This document shows, piece after piece, positions 26,044 to 34,660 of a DNA stretch of 42,893 bases. The stretch covers positions 1-42,893 of the forward strand of contig JAEUWI010000058.1 of NCBI GenBank assembly GCA_016791475.1. The letters are read 5' to 3'. The position numbers were made by a program, and so were the translations under genes. Numbering within the stretch: position 1 is the stretch's first letter; the number at the start of each line of letters is the position of its first letter. This DNA comes from Candidatus Hydrogenedentota bacterium. Lineage in GTDB: Bacteria; Hydrogenedentota; Hydrogenedentia; Hydrogenedentales; JAEUWI01. Below the pieces are notes generated by a model. The model saw nothing but the letters and a program-made list of their open reading frames with translations. It made no database searches and had not been told where the DNA came from.

Positions 26044-26922
26044 CTATCTCGGCGATCCGAGTGCCCGCAGCCGCTCGATGCGGTCCGGCTCGTGCGCGCT
26101 CAACCAGCTATCCGCCGAAAGCAGCGCATGGGCCTGGGCAAAGTGGCGCGTGGCCTCGTGTGGCCGCGCGCACACCAGAAGGCACTCGGCGATCTCCTCG
26201 TGGACATAGCCATCCTTCTCTCCAAGTGCGTCGAGGTCGCCCAGGAGCTTCAATTGCATCCCCAGGGCCTCTTCAACGCGTTCCAGCGACCGGAGTGCTC
26301 GGGCCACGGCCCATCGCGCGATGTGCACCTGTTGGGGCTTGCCGTTTGACTGAAATGCGGCCAATGCGCTTTCAAAGGATTGGAGGGCGCCTTTGAAGTC
26401 CCCCGCGTCATGCCGGGTCCAGCCCAGGTTGTTGTGGAGGGCGCCCAGCCAGCCGCGCGCCTTGGGATCATCGCTCGATTCCGCCCGGTGCACGCCCTTC
26501 TCCATCCAGTGGCGTTGCTCCTCAGGCGGCAAGGCTATCGCCAGCATGTGGGCGGCGTCGACGGCATAGAAGTCCAGCTCGGGCGCCTGGGCGCATTCCC
26601 AGGCCTGGAGAAAGAGGAGAGCCGCCTCCGCCTTGTCGCCCGAGGAATTCAATACCCGCCCGCGCTCCAGGAGATTACGTACACGCACCCGCGGACTGGC
26701 GTCCACAATGCCGGGGTCGATTTCGTCCAGTATACGGTGGGCTTCCGCAAAACGATCCTGCAGGCCGAGGGCACGGGCCCATTGGGTCTGCGCTTCGGCG
26801 CGCAACGCGGGCTGCTGCTTCGCGTCAATATCGGCCAGCAAGCTTTCGAAGCGCTGGGCCGAGGCCGCAGGATCACCGAAGTCCCACAACGTATCCAGAT
26901 TGTCCGATCGAATATCTTTCAA
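26044..26922 (-). CDS. TPR-like helical repeat protein
   Basis: A 292-residue cytosolic-looking protein made of helical pairs with tetratricopeptide character. Examples are RAEAQTQWARALGLQDRFAE, the unit around GALHNNLGWTRHDAGDFKGA (the clearest TPR, near residues 160-195) and EEIAECLLVCARPHEATRHF near the C-terminus. TPR proteins act as protein-interaction scaffolds; no catalytic motif is seen. The start is a TTG 25 bp downstream of the ceramidase-like gene with only a weak GGGA-type ribosome site; nearby start choices are not excluded. The tight spacing suggests an operon. Its partner and function are unknown. Confidence 0.7.
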   Translation of the reverse strand: MKDIRSDNLDTLWDFGDPAASAQRFESLLADIDAKQQPALRAEAQTQWARALGLQDRFAEAHRILDEIDPGIVDASPRVRVRNLLERGRVLNSSGDKAEAALLFLQAWECAQAPELDFYAVDAAHMLAIALPPEEQRHWMEKGVHRAESSDDPKARGWLGALHNNLGWTRHDAGDFKGALQSFESALAAFQSNGKPQQVHIARWAVARALRSLERVEEALGMQLKLLGDLDALGEKDGYVHEEIAECLLVCARPHEATRHFAQAHALLSADSWLSAHEPDRIERLRALGSPR

Positions 26923-26947
26923 ATCGCCAATCCCGTTGAATCTGGTC

Positions 26948-28375
26948 CTATTGCTTCAACGAACCCAGCAATTCCAGCACCGTTGCCTGGATCGTGTTGG
27001 CCGCCGTCACTTCGAGGTAGCTCGACCGGGCGCGCCAGGTTTCGTAGCCGCCGTAGCGGTGCTGTTCTTCTGTCGGCAGATAGCCGTTACAGCCGTTGGC
27101 CAGCTCGATGGTGAAACTCTTGCCGAAGGGCGTTTTTTCTTTGATGGCGAGACCAATTTCCACGAAGACTTCGCAGGGGATGGCCGCGATGCCCAGATCG
27201 CCGATCTGCACGGCCTGAAGGATGAGGGGCACCGTGTCGGGGTAGTCGGCCAGGGCGACGGTTTCGTTGGCATAGATCTCGCGCAGGCCCTGAAGCTCGC
27301 GACCCTGCGCGGCGGCGAGGAGGCCCTTCGCTTCTTCCACTTCCTCCGCCGTGGGCTTGCGCACGCCGAGGGAAATCTCCGTCTGGGCCGATTTGAGCGG
27401 CACCCAGTCCTGAAATTGAACCGTCTGCCAGGCGCGGTGCACTTCCGCCGCCACTTTGTCGGCGACGAGCTTCATCTGCACATAGGGCGGCTGCGCCGGA
27501 CGCGGCACGGCGAAGCTGATGTTGTTGATGTTGCCACTGGTGCCGTTGGACATCATGGCGAGGAAGGTGTCATCGGCATCCAGCAGGCGGGCAATCTCCT
27601 CCGAGAAGACACCGAAATAGTCGGCGGAGATGTCGGTGCCCAGGGTGCCGCCCACGTAGTGGAGGGAATAATTGGCCAGCAGGCCCAGCGGTTTGCCTTC
27701 GGTTGTCTGTACGGCCAGGAAGGCCACTTCCGGGTCAGTCGGCCCCGCTGGTTTCACCAGATTCTCACTGCCGACCGGCGGGTTCATCTGCACGGTGTCA
27801 TTCTTCCTGCCGAAGGGATCCTCTCCGATGGCGCCCTCTTTCATGAACCAGCGGCGGTTGAAGACCTCGTCCGGCACGGAACCCGCGCCCCAGCCGATGC
27901 GCGCGGGCACGCGCTTATTCCACGCGAGTGTGACGGCGTCCGCGAGGCGATTGGTGAGAAAGGCGTCGTAGGCCGGGTCGGATTTCGACTGGAATCCGAT
28001 AAAGGTGCAGGGTGCGGAGTGGGTGTGGGTGGCGGAGAAGAGCATATTCTCCACGGGCACGCCTGTGGCCGCCTGGGCGCGCACTTTGGCGTCGTCCATG
28101 ATTTTCCGCGTTACGGCGCAACTGTCCACCACGGCGAAGGCCAAGGCATTGGCGCCATCGTCCAGCACCAGCGCGCGGACATGGATCTCGTCGTGGATCG
28201 CCTCCACCTTACGGTCGTTCATATAGCCCACGATGGACAGGCCGAGCCACGGCGTTATGTTTACTTTGGCGACTCCGGCCTGGAAGGTCTTCGGGGGATC
28301 CTGGGCGCGGGCCGAGAAGGGGGCGGCGACCAGAAGGGTGACGAGGGCCAGTGCGGTGCGAAGTGACAGCATCAT
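26948..28375 (-). CDS. Neutral/alkaline ceramidase-like secreted protein
   Basis: An exported protein of 475 residues with a signal peptide (about 1-25, hydrophobic LALVTLLVAAPFSARA ending AQ). It matches the N-terminal domain of neutral/alkaline non-lysosomal ceramidases: GVAKVNITPWLGLSIVGYM, VLDDGANALAFAVVDSCAV, NMLFSATHTHSAPC (the THTHS metal-binding motif) and MMSNGTSGNINNISF. The C-terminal ceramidase domain seems absent, as in many planctomycete and verrucomicrobial members of the family, so the substrate may not be ceramide. A Shine-Dalgarno AAGGAA precedes the double-ATG start. It is the first gene of a two-gene unit with the TPR-like protein. Confidence 0.88.
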   Translation of the reverse strand: MMLSLRTALALVTLLVAAPFSARAQDPPKTFQAGVAKVNITPWLGLSIVGYMNDRKVEAIHDEIHVRALVLDDGANALAFAVVDSCAVTRKIMDDAKVRAQAATGVPVENMLFSATHTHSAPCTFIGFQSKSDPAYDAFLTNRLADAVTLAWNKRVPARIGWGAGSVPDEVFNRRWFMKEGAIGEDPFGRKNDTVQMNPPVGSENLVKPAGPTDPEVAFLAVQTTEGKPLGLLANYSLHYVGGTLGTDISADYFGVFSEEIARLLDADDTFLAMMSNGTSGNINNISFAVPRPAQPPYVQMKLVADKVAAEVHRAWQTVQFQDWVPLKSAQTEISLGVRKPTAEEVEEAKGLLAAAQGRELQGLREIYANETVALADYPDTVPLILQAVQIGDLGIAAIPCEVFVEIGLAIKEKTPFGKSFTIELANGCNGYLPTEEQHRYGGYETWRARSSYLEVTAANTIQATVLELLGSLKQ

Positions 28376-28880
28376 ATCGGAGTCTTCCTTGGTTGGACCA
28401 GAGCCGGTGGGGGGGATTGTACTACACGGACGGTCGTGGGAAGGAATGGGGCGGGAGTCTCCGAAGAATCGATTTGAGTCGTTGCGTTACGTGATCGGTG
28501 GTCTGGATGCACTTCGGGCTGCAAGGAGTTGTCCGGCGCCGGACGCATAGGGAAGCCTGGGTATCTCCGTGAGGCATGAGAACGGCCCGCGGGCTGGCTG
28601 GCGCACCTTCGGGGAGGTCAACTAGTATTGCTCCAGGAAGAATGGGCGCAACGCAGGGTCCACGGGTTGTCGTTCCATGCGGTTCGGGAGGGGAACTCCG
28701 GTTCGGAATTCTCCACAGGCCTCCTATAAGTATGGATCGGGCGTTGCAGTTTTTTTGCCCTTGACGCCAAACCGCCCTCATGCTTTCCATCGCCTGAACC
28801 CGCGGCACAATAGAAACGGCGCGCTCTGGGGATGAATTCCCGTGAAGCGCGCCGTGGGGCGTCAAACTCAATCGAAGTGA
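28376..28880. other. Gene-free spacer
   Basis: About 500 bp between the ceramidase-like gene and the Cys-repeat gene. No open frame here has recognisable motifs or a credible ribosome site. It must hold the ceramidase promoter and the end of the Cys-repeat transcript. The only structure I can point to is a hairpin at 28816-28855. Confidence 0.6.
28816..28855 (-). terminator. Possible terminator of the Cys-repeat gene
   Basis: ACGGCGCGCT (28816-28825) pairs with AGCGCGCCGT (28846-28855) in a 10-bp stem with a 20-nt loop. On the minus strand only a short TTTCT follows, so termination efficiency is doubtful. It lies 26 bp after the stop of the Cys-repeat gene. Confidence 0.45.
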
Positions 28881-29747
28881 TTAGACGGAAGCGGTGGTCT
28901 TCTTGCCGGTGATGGGGCAAACTTTGGTTTCGCCTTCGGAAGAAGCCGCGTTCGCCTTGCTCGGGCAGGTCTTGGCTTCGCCTTCGGAAGAGGCGGCCTT
29001 CGCCTTGTCGGCGCAGCAGCCTTCCTTCTTCTCGCCCTCGGAGGAAGCGGCCTTGGCCTTGTCGCAGGTCTTGGCTTCGCCCTCGGAAGAAGCGGCCTTG
29101 GCCTTGTCGCAGGTCTTGGCTTCGCCTTCGGAAGAAGCGGCCTTAGCCTTATCGGCGCAGCATTCCTTCTTCTCGCCCTCGGAAGAGGCGGCCTTGGCCT
29201 TGTCGCAGGTCTTGGCTTCGCCTTCGGAGGAAGCAGCCTTGGCCTTGTCGCAGGTCTTGGCTTCGCCTTCGGAGGAAGCGGCCTTGGCCTTATCGGCGCA
29301 GCAGCCTTCCTTCTTCTCGCCTTCGGAGGAAGCAGCCTTGGCCTTGTCGCAGGTCTTGGCTTCGCCTTCGGAGGAAGCAGCCTTGGCCTTGTCGCAGGTC
29401 TTTACTTCGCCTTCGGAAGAGGCGGCCAGCGCGATGGCTTCGGAACGCTCAAGACCCGCCTTCATCACTTCCTGGCGGCGGTGGCACGGGACCGGGGTAC
29501 CGGCCTCTTCTTCCGTTGCCGCTTCAACCTTGGTCGCGGTTCCGCCGACGAAGGCGAGCACCGCCTTCTGAATTTCGCAGGTGCCGCCGCTGTTCGCAGC
29601 ACCGCCGAGCGCGCCCGCCGTGGCCACACCGGAAATCGCCACCATAGTCAGAACGAAGGCCGTCCATTTCAAACGGCTGCTTCCAGACTTCCGTGCGGCA
29701 ACTGTTTCCGTGGCCGCTACCTGTTCTTCGTGGTGTTCTTCATGCAT
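28881..29747 (-). CDS. Membrane-anchored Cys-containing SSEGE-repeat protein
   Basis: 288 residues from the ATG at 29747, chosen for AGGAG 8 nt upstream; the upstream in-frame start lacks one. The N-terminus MHEEHHEEQ is His/Glu-rich. One membrane segment follows at about 28-50 (WTAFVLTMVAISGVATAGAL). A linker with Cys57 and Cys88 leads to eleven SSEGE units from about 108 to 278. Units end in TCDK, TCDK, then GCCADK or CCADK, and this set of three repeats three times before two diverged units ending TCPSK and VCPITG. The tail is GKKTTASV. The repeats are Lys/Glu-rich, probably disordered, with about 14 Cys, so metal or redox chemistry is conceivable. I recognise no family and assign no function. 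It is probably monocistronic. Confidence 0.85.
   Translation of the reverse strand: MHEEHHEEQVAATETVAARKSGSSRLKWTAFVLTMVAISGVATAGALGGAANSGGTCEIQKAVLAFVGGTATKVEAATEEEAGTPVPCHRRQEVMKAGLERSEAIALAASSEGEVKTCDKAKAASSEGEAKTCDKAKAASSEGEKKEGCCADKAKAASSEGEAKTCDKAKAASSEGEAKTCDKAKAASSEGEKKECCADKAKAASSEGEAKTCDKAKAASSEGEAKTCDKAKAASSEGEKKEGCCADKAKAASSEGEAKTCPSKANAASSEGETKVCPITGKKTTASV
28914..29426 (-). repeat. Coding tandem repeats with three-unit superperiod
   Basis: Units of 45, 45 and 54 bp (51 bp in the second cycle) encode A(K)AASSEGExKTCDK, the same again, and AASSEGEKKEGCCADK. Copies differ at several silent positions (for example AGC/TCG-type and GCC/GCA choices), so the array is not freshly amplified. 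It ends with two diverged units. Confidence 0.85.
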
Positions 29748-30123
29748 GGTTTCTGCTCCTGACTCGGTTTGACAAGGATACACATGGGCGCCCGGAGAGG
29801 GGCCCTAAATTTCTCAGGTCTCGTTACACTGTATTCATGAAGGGTGGGGATTCATTTCACAACATGCCACCAGCCCAACGCCTTTTAGAATAGCAGACAA
29901 GGTTGAAAACTGCAACCACGCCACAGCCCGTGGAGCAGGGACGACTCGCGCTCCGGCAACGGGCTAAGGTATTGATTTTGAATGTCTTCGGTGCTCCTCC
30001 GTCCCCTATGGCGGGTCTTCGCAAGGCCGCGGGGTCCCGGTGGTGCGCCGATGCCCCGAAAGATCGTACCATGACGCCTCCGGTCCGTCCCCTCGCGACG
30101 GGCCAGACCATGAAGGTGAAACC
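29748..30123. other. Divergent spacer without a gene
   Basis: About 375 bp between the Cys-repeat gene and rarA, which are divergent, so promoters for both must lie here. I could not identify a convincing -35/-10 pair on either strand. An in-frame extension of rarA reaches 30040 but has no family similarity and is not included. Confidence 0.55.
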
Positions 30124-31446
30124 TTGACCGATTTGTTTGAGATAGCCGCCGCCGAGCGGATGCGCCGGGAGGCTCCCCTGGCCCGGCGGGTGGCACCGCG
30201 CACGCTGGATGATTTTGTGGGGCAGGAGCACATTCTGGGTCCTGGAAAGCTTCTCCGGCGTGCGATTGAGGCGGATCGCATCACCTCGCTGCTCCTTTAC
30301 GGCCCCCCCGGCACCGGGAAGACCGCCCTGGCCCGCATCGTGGCCATGCGGACCAAATCGGCCTTCGAGCCGCTGAACGCGGTGACTTCCGGCGTGAAAG
30401 AGCTCCGGGAACTTCTCGCCCAGGCGAAACAACGCCGCATCCACGAACAGCGGCGTACGATTGTTTTTGTGGACGAGATCCACCGCTTCAACCGCGCCCA
30501 GCAGGATGCCCTCCTGCCCGACGTGGAGAATGGCAACATCACCATGATCGGCGCCACCACGGAAAACCCCTTTTTCTCCGTGGTCGCGCCGCTCTTGTCC
30601 CGCTCGCAAATTTTTGAGTTCAAACGCCACACCGAGGAGGCGTTGATCGGTCTTATGCGGCGCGCGCTGCGCCACCCTGAGCTGGGCATGGACCCGGAAG
30701 CCATCACGGTGGATGATGACGCGCTGGAGCACATCGCGCGTTACGCCGAGGGCGACGTGCGTCGCTCCTTGAATGCGCTGGAAGTGGCCCTGCTCACCAC
30801 GCCGCCAGTAGAAGGCCGCATCCACATCACGGTGGAGGAAGCCCGGGAGTCGATCCAGCGCAAGCTGCTCCATTACGACGGCACGGGCGACGCGCACTAC
30901 GAAGCGGCCTCGGCCTTCATCAAGTCCATGCGCGGCAGCAATCCCGATTCGGCGCTCTACTGGATGGCGCGAATGCTGGAAGCGGGGGAGACGCCCCGCT
31001 TCGTGGCGCGGCGCATCTGCATCGCTGCGGCGGAAGACGTGGGCAACGCCGACCCTATGGCGCTGGTGCTGGCGAATGCCGCGTTTCAGACCTGCGAGTT
31101 CATCGGCATGCCCGAGGCGCGGATACTCCTGGCCCAGGCCGTGACGTATATCGCGTCGGCACCCAAGAGCAACGCATCGTATACCGCCATCGACGCCGCT
31201 ATTGCCGACGTGCGCGAGGGAAAGACGGTGGAAGTGCCTCAGCACTTGATGGATGCCCACTACAAGGGCGCGAAGCGGCTGGGCCACGGCAAGGATTACC
31301 AGTACGCCCACGACTTCGAGGAGAACTACGTGCCCCAGGATTACGGCGTGGCCCGGGGGACGTACTACCAGCCGACGACCAACGGGAAAGAAGCCGAGAT
31401 CAAAGCCAGGATGGACCGGCTCGACGCGCGGGACCGGGAAGAGTGA
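30124..31446 (+). CDS. rarA: Replication-associated recombination protein A
   Basis: AAA+ ATPase of the RarA/MgsA (WRNIP1) family that acts at stalled replication forks together with clamp and SSB. I take the TTG at 30124 (MTDLFEIAAAERMRREAPLA) as start; it gives 440 residues, typical for the family, and follows GAAGGTG. Features are Walker A GPPGTGKTALAR (about 60), Walker B IVFVDEIHRFNRAQQ (about 115), TTENPFFSVVAPLLSR with the sensor/arginine-finger region, and the C-terminal domain with RRICIAAAEDVGNADP and HYKGAKRLGHGKDYQYAHDF. It is the first plus-strand gene after a divergent spacer, and is convergent with the toxin-antitoxin pair that follows. Confidence 0.95.
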   Translation: MTDLFEIAAAERMRREAPLARRVAPRTLDDFVGQEHILGPGKLLRRAIEADRITSLLLYGPPGTGKTALARIVAMRTKSAFEPLNAVTSGVKELRELLAQAKQRRIHEQRRTIVFVDEIHRFNRAQQDALLPDVENGNITMIGATTENPFFSVVAPLLSRSQIFEFKRHTEEALIGLMRRALRHPELGMDPEAITVDDDALEHIARYAEGDVRRSLNALEVALLTTPPVEGRIHITVEEARESIQRKLLHYDGTGDAHYEAASAFIKSMRGSNPDSALYWMARMLEAGETPRFVARRICIAAAEDVGNADPMALVLANAAFQTCEFIGMPEARILLAQAVTYIASAPKSNASYTAIDAAIADVREGKTVEVPQHLMDAHYKGAKRLGHGKDYQYAHDFEENYVPQDYGVARGTYYQPTTNGKEAEIKARMDRLDARDREE

Positions 31447-31482
31447 GGGGGTCGGTCAGTCAATCTGATTCCCTCTCGGCTA

Positions 31483-31710
31483 TCATTTCTTGGCCGGATG
31501 CCAAGCGATTTCGAGTTCACGTTTGGTTGTGGCGCAGTCCCGCAGGTACAGGTTAATCAGCGACTGGTAGGGAATATCCTGTTTCTCAGCCAAGGCCTTG
31601 AAGTACTCGATCACACTCGGATCCAGCCTCAAAGTAATTTGCTGCTTCAGCCGACGGGCATAGGGGTTGGGGCGAGATTTCATGTTCGAAAGATCGTATT
31701 CTTTTTTCAT
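31483..31710 (-). CDS. brnA: BrnA-type antitoxin
   Basis: A 75-residue protein with a ribbon-helix-helix-like core, QQITLRLDPSVIEYFKALAE then PYQSLINLYLRDCA, as in BrnA/CopG antitoxins. These bind and neutralise the BrnT toxin and repress their own operon. It lies 4 bp downstream of the toxin gene; toxin-first order is normal for brnTA. The N-terminus KKEYDLSNMKSRPNPYARRL also fits the family. Confidence 0.85.
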   Translation of the reverse strand: MKKEYDLSNMKSRPNPYARRLKQQITLRLDPSVIEYFKALAEKQDIPYQSLINLYLRDCATTKRELEIAWHPAKK

Positions 31711-31714
31711 ATTG

Positions 31715-31999
31715 CTAACCTCGGTAATACGTCGATTCGGTCCGAGTGGCTTTGCGGGCGGAAATGATGCGAATTACATCATCCTGCTCGCGAAAGCAAT
31801 GGCAAACGAGAAGGAGCCTGCTTTTCTGGCTCATTCCAAGCAGCAAGAACCGCTCTTCCTCCTCCGCGTGGTCTTCATCGAAGAATTCAGTGGCAAAATC
31901 ATCCAGGAAAACGGTTTTTGCCTCTTCGAAAGACACCCTGTGCTTCAGGCGGTTGACACGATCCTTTTCAGGATCCCAAGTGAATCGGATTGGACTCAT
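31715..31999 (-). CDS. brnT: BrnT-type ribonuclease toxin
   Basis: RNase toxin of the RelE-like BrnT family that blocks translation by cleaving mRNA. Signatures are IRFTWDPEKDRVNRLKHRVS followed by FEEAKTVF at the N-terminus and VIRIISARKATRTESTYY at the C-terminus. I use the ATG at 31999 (MSPIRFTW, 94 residues), which matches the usual start at the WDPxK motif. Longer in-frame starts exist up to 32065, and no start has a strong ribosome site. It is the first gene of a two-gene operon with brnA. Confidence 0.85.
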   Translation of the reverse strand: MSPIRFTWDPEKDRVNRLKHRVSFEEAKTVFLDDFATEFFDEDHAEEEERFLLLGMSQKSRLLLVCHCFREQDDVIRIISARKATRTESTYYRG

Positions 32000-32173
32000 G
32001 CTTACATTGTAACTACACTTTTCCAGTTTCGCAATAGGGTCGATGCTCATTTTTTTGGCGTGCAACCAGACCCGGTGATGGTGCAGACTATAGGCTTGGA
32101 ATGAGCAGGCGGGGCCTCCGGTGGCATTACCCCATCGGGGCCGCGAGCCTCGTTAATTGAGGAGAAGCTTGTA

Positions 32174-32575
32174 ATGGAATCGTGGGTCCTATTTCTGGCA
32201 ATCGTGGTGACTTCACTGGCCTTCGTCATGTGGCTGGCCATGTTTGCCCTCAGCCGAGGCATGAACTCCAATCTCGAAACGGATGCCGAGAGCCGCCGTA
32301 TCGCGGGCCGACAAATTGTTTTCGGCGCCCTGCTTCTGGCCGTCGCTGTCGCCCTGAGTATCTGCTTTTTCAATATGGATCGCCCCGAGATAATACCGGA
32401 AATTGGTCCCGGTCTTCCGGATAATGCGCCCCTGGTGAAGAAGGAAATGGGAGCGCATTCGGGTGCCCGGATCGAGGCGCCGAAAGTCGCCGAACCCACG
32501 CCCCCGGCACCGGCAGTTCCTCCAGTCAACCAATCTGGTGAAGGGAAGCCGCTGCCCAATCCGGCCGTGATCTGA
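32174..32575 (+). CDS. Small membrane protein of unknown function
   Basis: 133 residues with two predicted membrane segments, about 4-27 (WVLFLAIVVTSLAFVMWLAM) and 46-66 (RQIVFGALLLAVAVALSICF), followed by a Pro/Ala-rich hydrophilic tail. GAGGAG lies 9 nt before the ATG, which makes it a credible gene. I do not recognise a family. Neighbours (brnTA upstream on the other strand, the secreted hydrolase downstream) give no clue. Confidence 0.65.
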   Translation: MESWVLFLAIVVTSLAFVMWLAMFALSRGMNSNLETDAESRRIAGRQIVFGALLLAVAVALSICFFNMDRPEIIPEIGPGLPDNAPLVKKEMGAHSGARIEAPKVAEPTPPAPAVPPVNQSGEGKPLPNPAVI

Positions 32576-32594
32576 GCGAGAACAAGACTTTCAC

Positions 32595-32620
32595 CACGAA
32601 GCTCACGAAGAGCACGAAGG
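32595..32620. repeat. CACGAAG periodic tract
   Basis: Three CACGAAG units with a 9-bp period, in the 76-bp gap before the secreted hydrolase. It resembles the CACGAAT tract at 319-345. Confidence 0.6.
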
Positions 32621-32651
32621 AAGAATCATTGGCAATGGACACGGTTCCGCT

Positions 32652-34259
32652 ATGATCGGCGAGCGTTTTCGCTATTTTCTTGTCATCGTGCTATTGGCGT
32701 GTCTGCCGGTCTTCGCCGCGCCGACGCTTAGCATGGTGCCCATGGGCGACGGGACGAAACTCGCCACGGATGTCCACACGCCGGAGGGAACGGGCCCCTG
32801 GCCGGTGATCCTCATGCGCAGTACCTATGGCCGTCTCGAAAATGTGGCGGAGGAGTGGCTGAAGCAGGATTACGCCGTGGTGATTCAAGACGTGCGCGGC
32901 ATGGGGTCGAGCGAGGGCGAGCCTCACGTGTTTTACGCCGAGGGCTGGCGCGCGGGCTTTACCGATGGCGCGGACACGGTGACTTGGATCAAGGCCCAGC
33001 CCTGGTGCAATGGGAAGATCGGTACCGTCGGCGGATCGGCCCTGGCGATTACCCAGATGCTTCTCGCGCCGAGCACGGATGGCGTGCTGATCCAGAATAT
33101 GGACGCCGTGCCGTCGAGCCTCTATGGCGACACGGCCTACACGGGCGGCGTGTTCCTGAAGAATATGATCGAGGGCTGGCTGACCATGATCAAGCAGCCT
33201 CACCTTGTGGAAGTCTACAAAAGCCATCCACGCTACGACGACTACTGGGCGCACTTCGACAGCATCGCGAAGGTGGAGGACATCAACGCCCCGGCGCTCT
33301 TCGTGAACGGCTGGTACGACATTTTCCAGCAGGGCACGATCAACGGCTTCATGGCGCGGCAGGCGCTCGCGAAAGAACCCGCAAAGGGCAAAAACTTTCT
33401 CATCATGAAATGGTCGAGCCATGGGCCCGATGTGGAAACGGACTACAAGCTTAACCCCAATCGCTTTGATTTGAAGGTGAGCCAGATCCGCAACAAGATA
33501 TTCCGCCATTACCTTCAGGGCGATGAAAAGGCGATTGAGGGCATTCCGGCGGTTCACTACTACGTCATGGGCGCGGACACGCCAGGCGCGCCGGGCAACG
33601 AATGGCGCACGGCGGACACCTGGCCTCCCTATGAAACGAAGGCGACGGCCTTCTACCTCCACCCGGATGGCGGCCTGGCCACCAGCGTGCCCCAAGCGGT
33701 CAACGGGGAACTCAGCTTTGTCTTTGATCCGGCGAATCCCGTGCCCACCCACGGCGGCGCGAATCTGCTCATGCCCTCCGGGGCTTTCGATCAGCGGAAG
33801 AAGATCGAGGGACGCGCGGATATCCTGCGCTTCGCCACGGAGCCGCTCGACGAGGCCGTGGAGATCACGGGCCGCGTTACGGTGAAGCTCAACATCAGCT
33901 CCGACGCGCCCGACACGGATTTTACCGCCATGCTCGTCGACATCTATCCCGATGGCCGGGTGCTGAATGTGCTCGACGGCATCCGCCGGGTGAAAACCCG
34001 CAACGGTTTCACGGAGCCCGCACCCCTGCTGATGGGGCCGGACCAGATTGTGGAACTGGAAATCGACCTCTGGAGCACCGCCTGGATCTTCGACAAGGGG
34101 CATCGGATCGGCCTGCACATTTCCAGCAGCAATTTTCCGCGCTTTGAGGTGAACCCGAACACGGGCGAAGATTTTCCCGGCGCGGAATTGCGCAAGGCGA
34201 CAAACGCGGTCTACTTAAGCGCCGAACACCCGAGTGTGCTGGTGTTGCCCGTGCGCTGA
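32652..34259 (+). CDS. CocE/NonD-family secreted hydrolase
   Basis: An exported alpha/beta hydrolase of the X-Pro dipeptidyl-peptidase S15 / cocaine esterase class (535 residues). It has a signal peptide (about 1-23, YFLVIVLLACLPVFA). The hydrolase domain contains LATDVHTPEGTGPWPVILMR, DYAVVIQDVRGMGSSEGE (oxyanion region), GGSALAITQM with the probable catalytic Ser, FVNGWYDIFQQGTINGF with the Asp, and KWSSHGPDV with the His. The C-terminal jelly-roll domain (about 380-535) contains TGRVTVKLNISSDAPDTDFT and GHRIGLHISSSNFPRF, typical of the family. Family members hydrolyse esters, amides or acyl groups; the true substrate cannot be told. Export fits degradation outside the cytoplasm. Confidence 0.92.
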   Translation: MIGERFRYFLVIVLLACLPVFAAPTLSMVPMGDGTKLATDVHTPEGTGPWPVILMRSTYGRLENVAEEWLKQDYAVVIQDVRGMGSSEGEPHVFYAEGWRAGFTDGADTVTWIKAQPWCNGKIGTVGGSALAITQMLLAPSTDGVLIQNMDAVPSSLYGDTAYTGGVFLKNMIEGWLTMIKQPHLVEVYKSHPRYDDYWAHFDSIAKVEDINAPALFVNGWYDIFQQGTINGFMARQALAKEPAKGKNFLIMKWSSHGPDVETDYKLNPNRFDLKVSQIRNKIFRHYLQGDEKAIEGIPAVHYYVMGADTPGAPGNEWRTADTWPPYETKATAFYLHPDGGLATSVPQAVNGELSFVFDPANPVPTHGGANLLMPSGAFDQRKKIEGRADILRFATEPLDEAVEITGRVTVKLNISSDAPDTDFTAMLVDIYPDGRVLNVLDGIRRVKTRNGFTEPAPLLMGPDQIVELEIDLWSTAWIFDKGHRIGLHISSSNFPRFEVNPNTGEDFPGAELRKATNAVYLSAEHPSVLVLPVR

Positions 34260-34660
34260 AGGGGACGGACACGCGCCCAGGATGAATCCGAGGGAGAGGA
34301 ACTTGATGCGCCCCTCCTGTCCTCAATCCGACGGGGTGTCTGCAATCGCGCGTGCCTGTCCCTGCGGATGTATCCGCGTGTTTCGATCTCGTTCGAATCA
34401 CGATTTCAACATCCACGGGGACATGCCCCCGCGTTGGTGCGGGCTGACCGGGTGGTTGAGGGAGGTTTGAGTGGTGTGTCGCTTGTCGCCGAACCCGTGC
34501 GGTGGTTCGTCCCTGCGGCCGTTGTTTTTTGCGTGCGTCATCGCTTATATGCTACTCTTCACCGTTCAAAACCCCCAATAGACCTGAATACGCCCGCCGG
34601 TGCGTCCTGCCTGGCGGGTCATGCGACACTAAGGTGTTGCGCCATGGGAAGATACAGATT
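34260..34660. other. Gene-free spacer upstream of tpiA
   Basis: About 400 bp with no credible gene. A TATATG near 34547-34552 with a poor -35 may be the tpiA promoter, but the support is weak. No terminator was recognised after the secreted hydrolase. Confidence 0.5.

Noticed and set aside
28422-28871. 149-codon frame in the spacer before the Cys-repeat gene
   Set aside because: No ribosome site, no motifs, and biased composition.
28894-29571. Plus-strand frame with repeated SPSEEAALALSQV
   Set aside because: Antisense shadow of the SSEGE repeats; no ribosome site and the minus-strand protein has a membrane segment and a good start.
30040-30123. Upstream extension of rarA to an earlier start
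   Set aside because: The added residues lack RarA similarity; the TTG at 30124 gives the normal family length and has a ribosome site.
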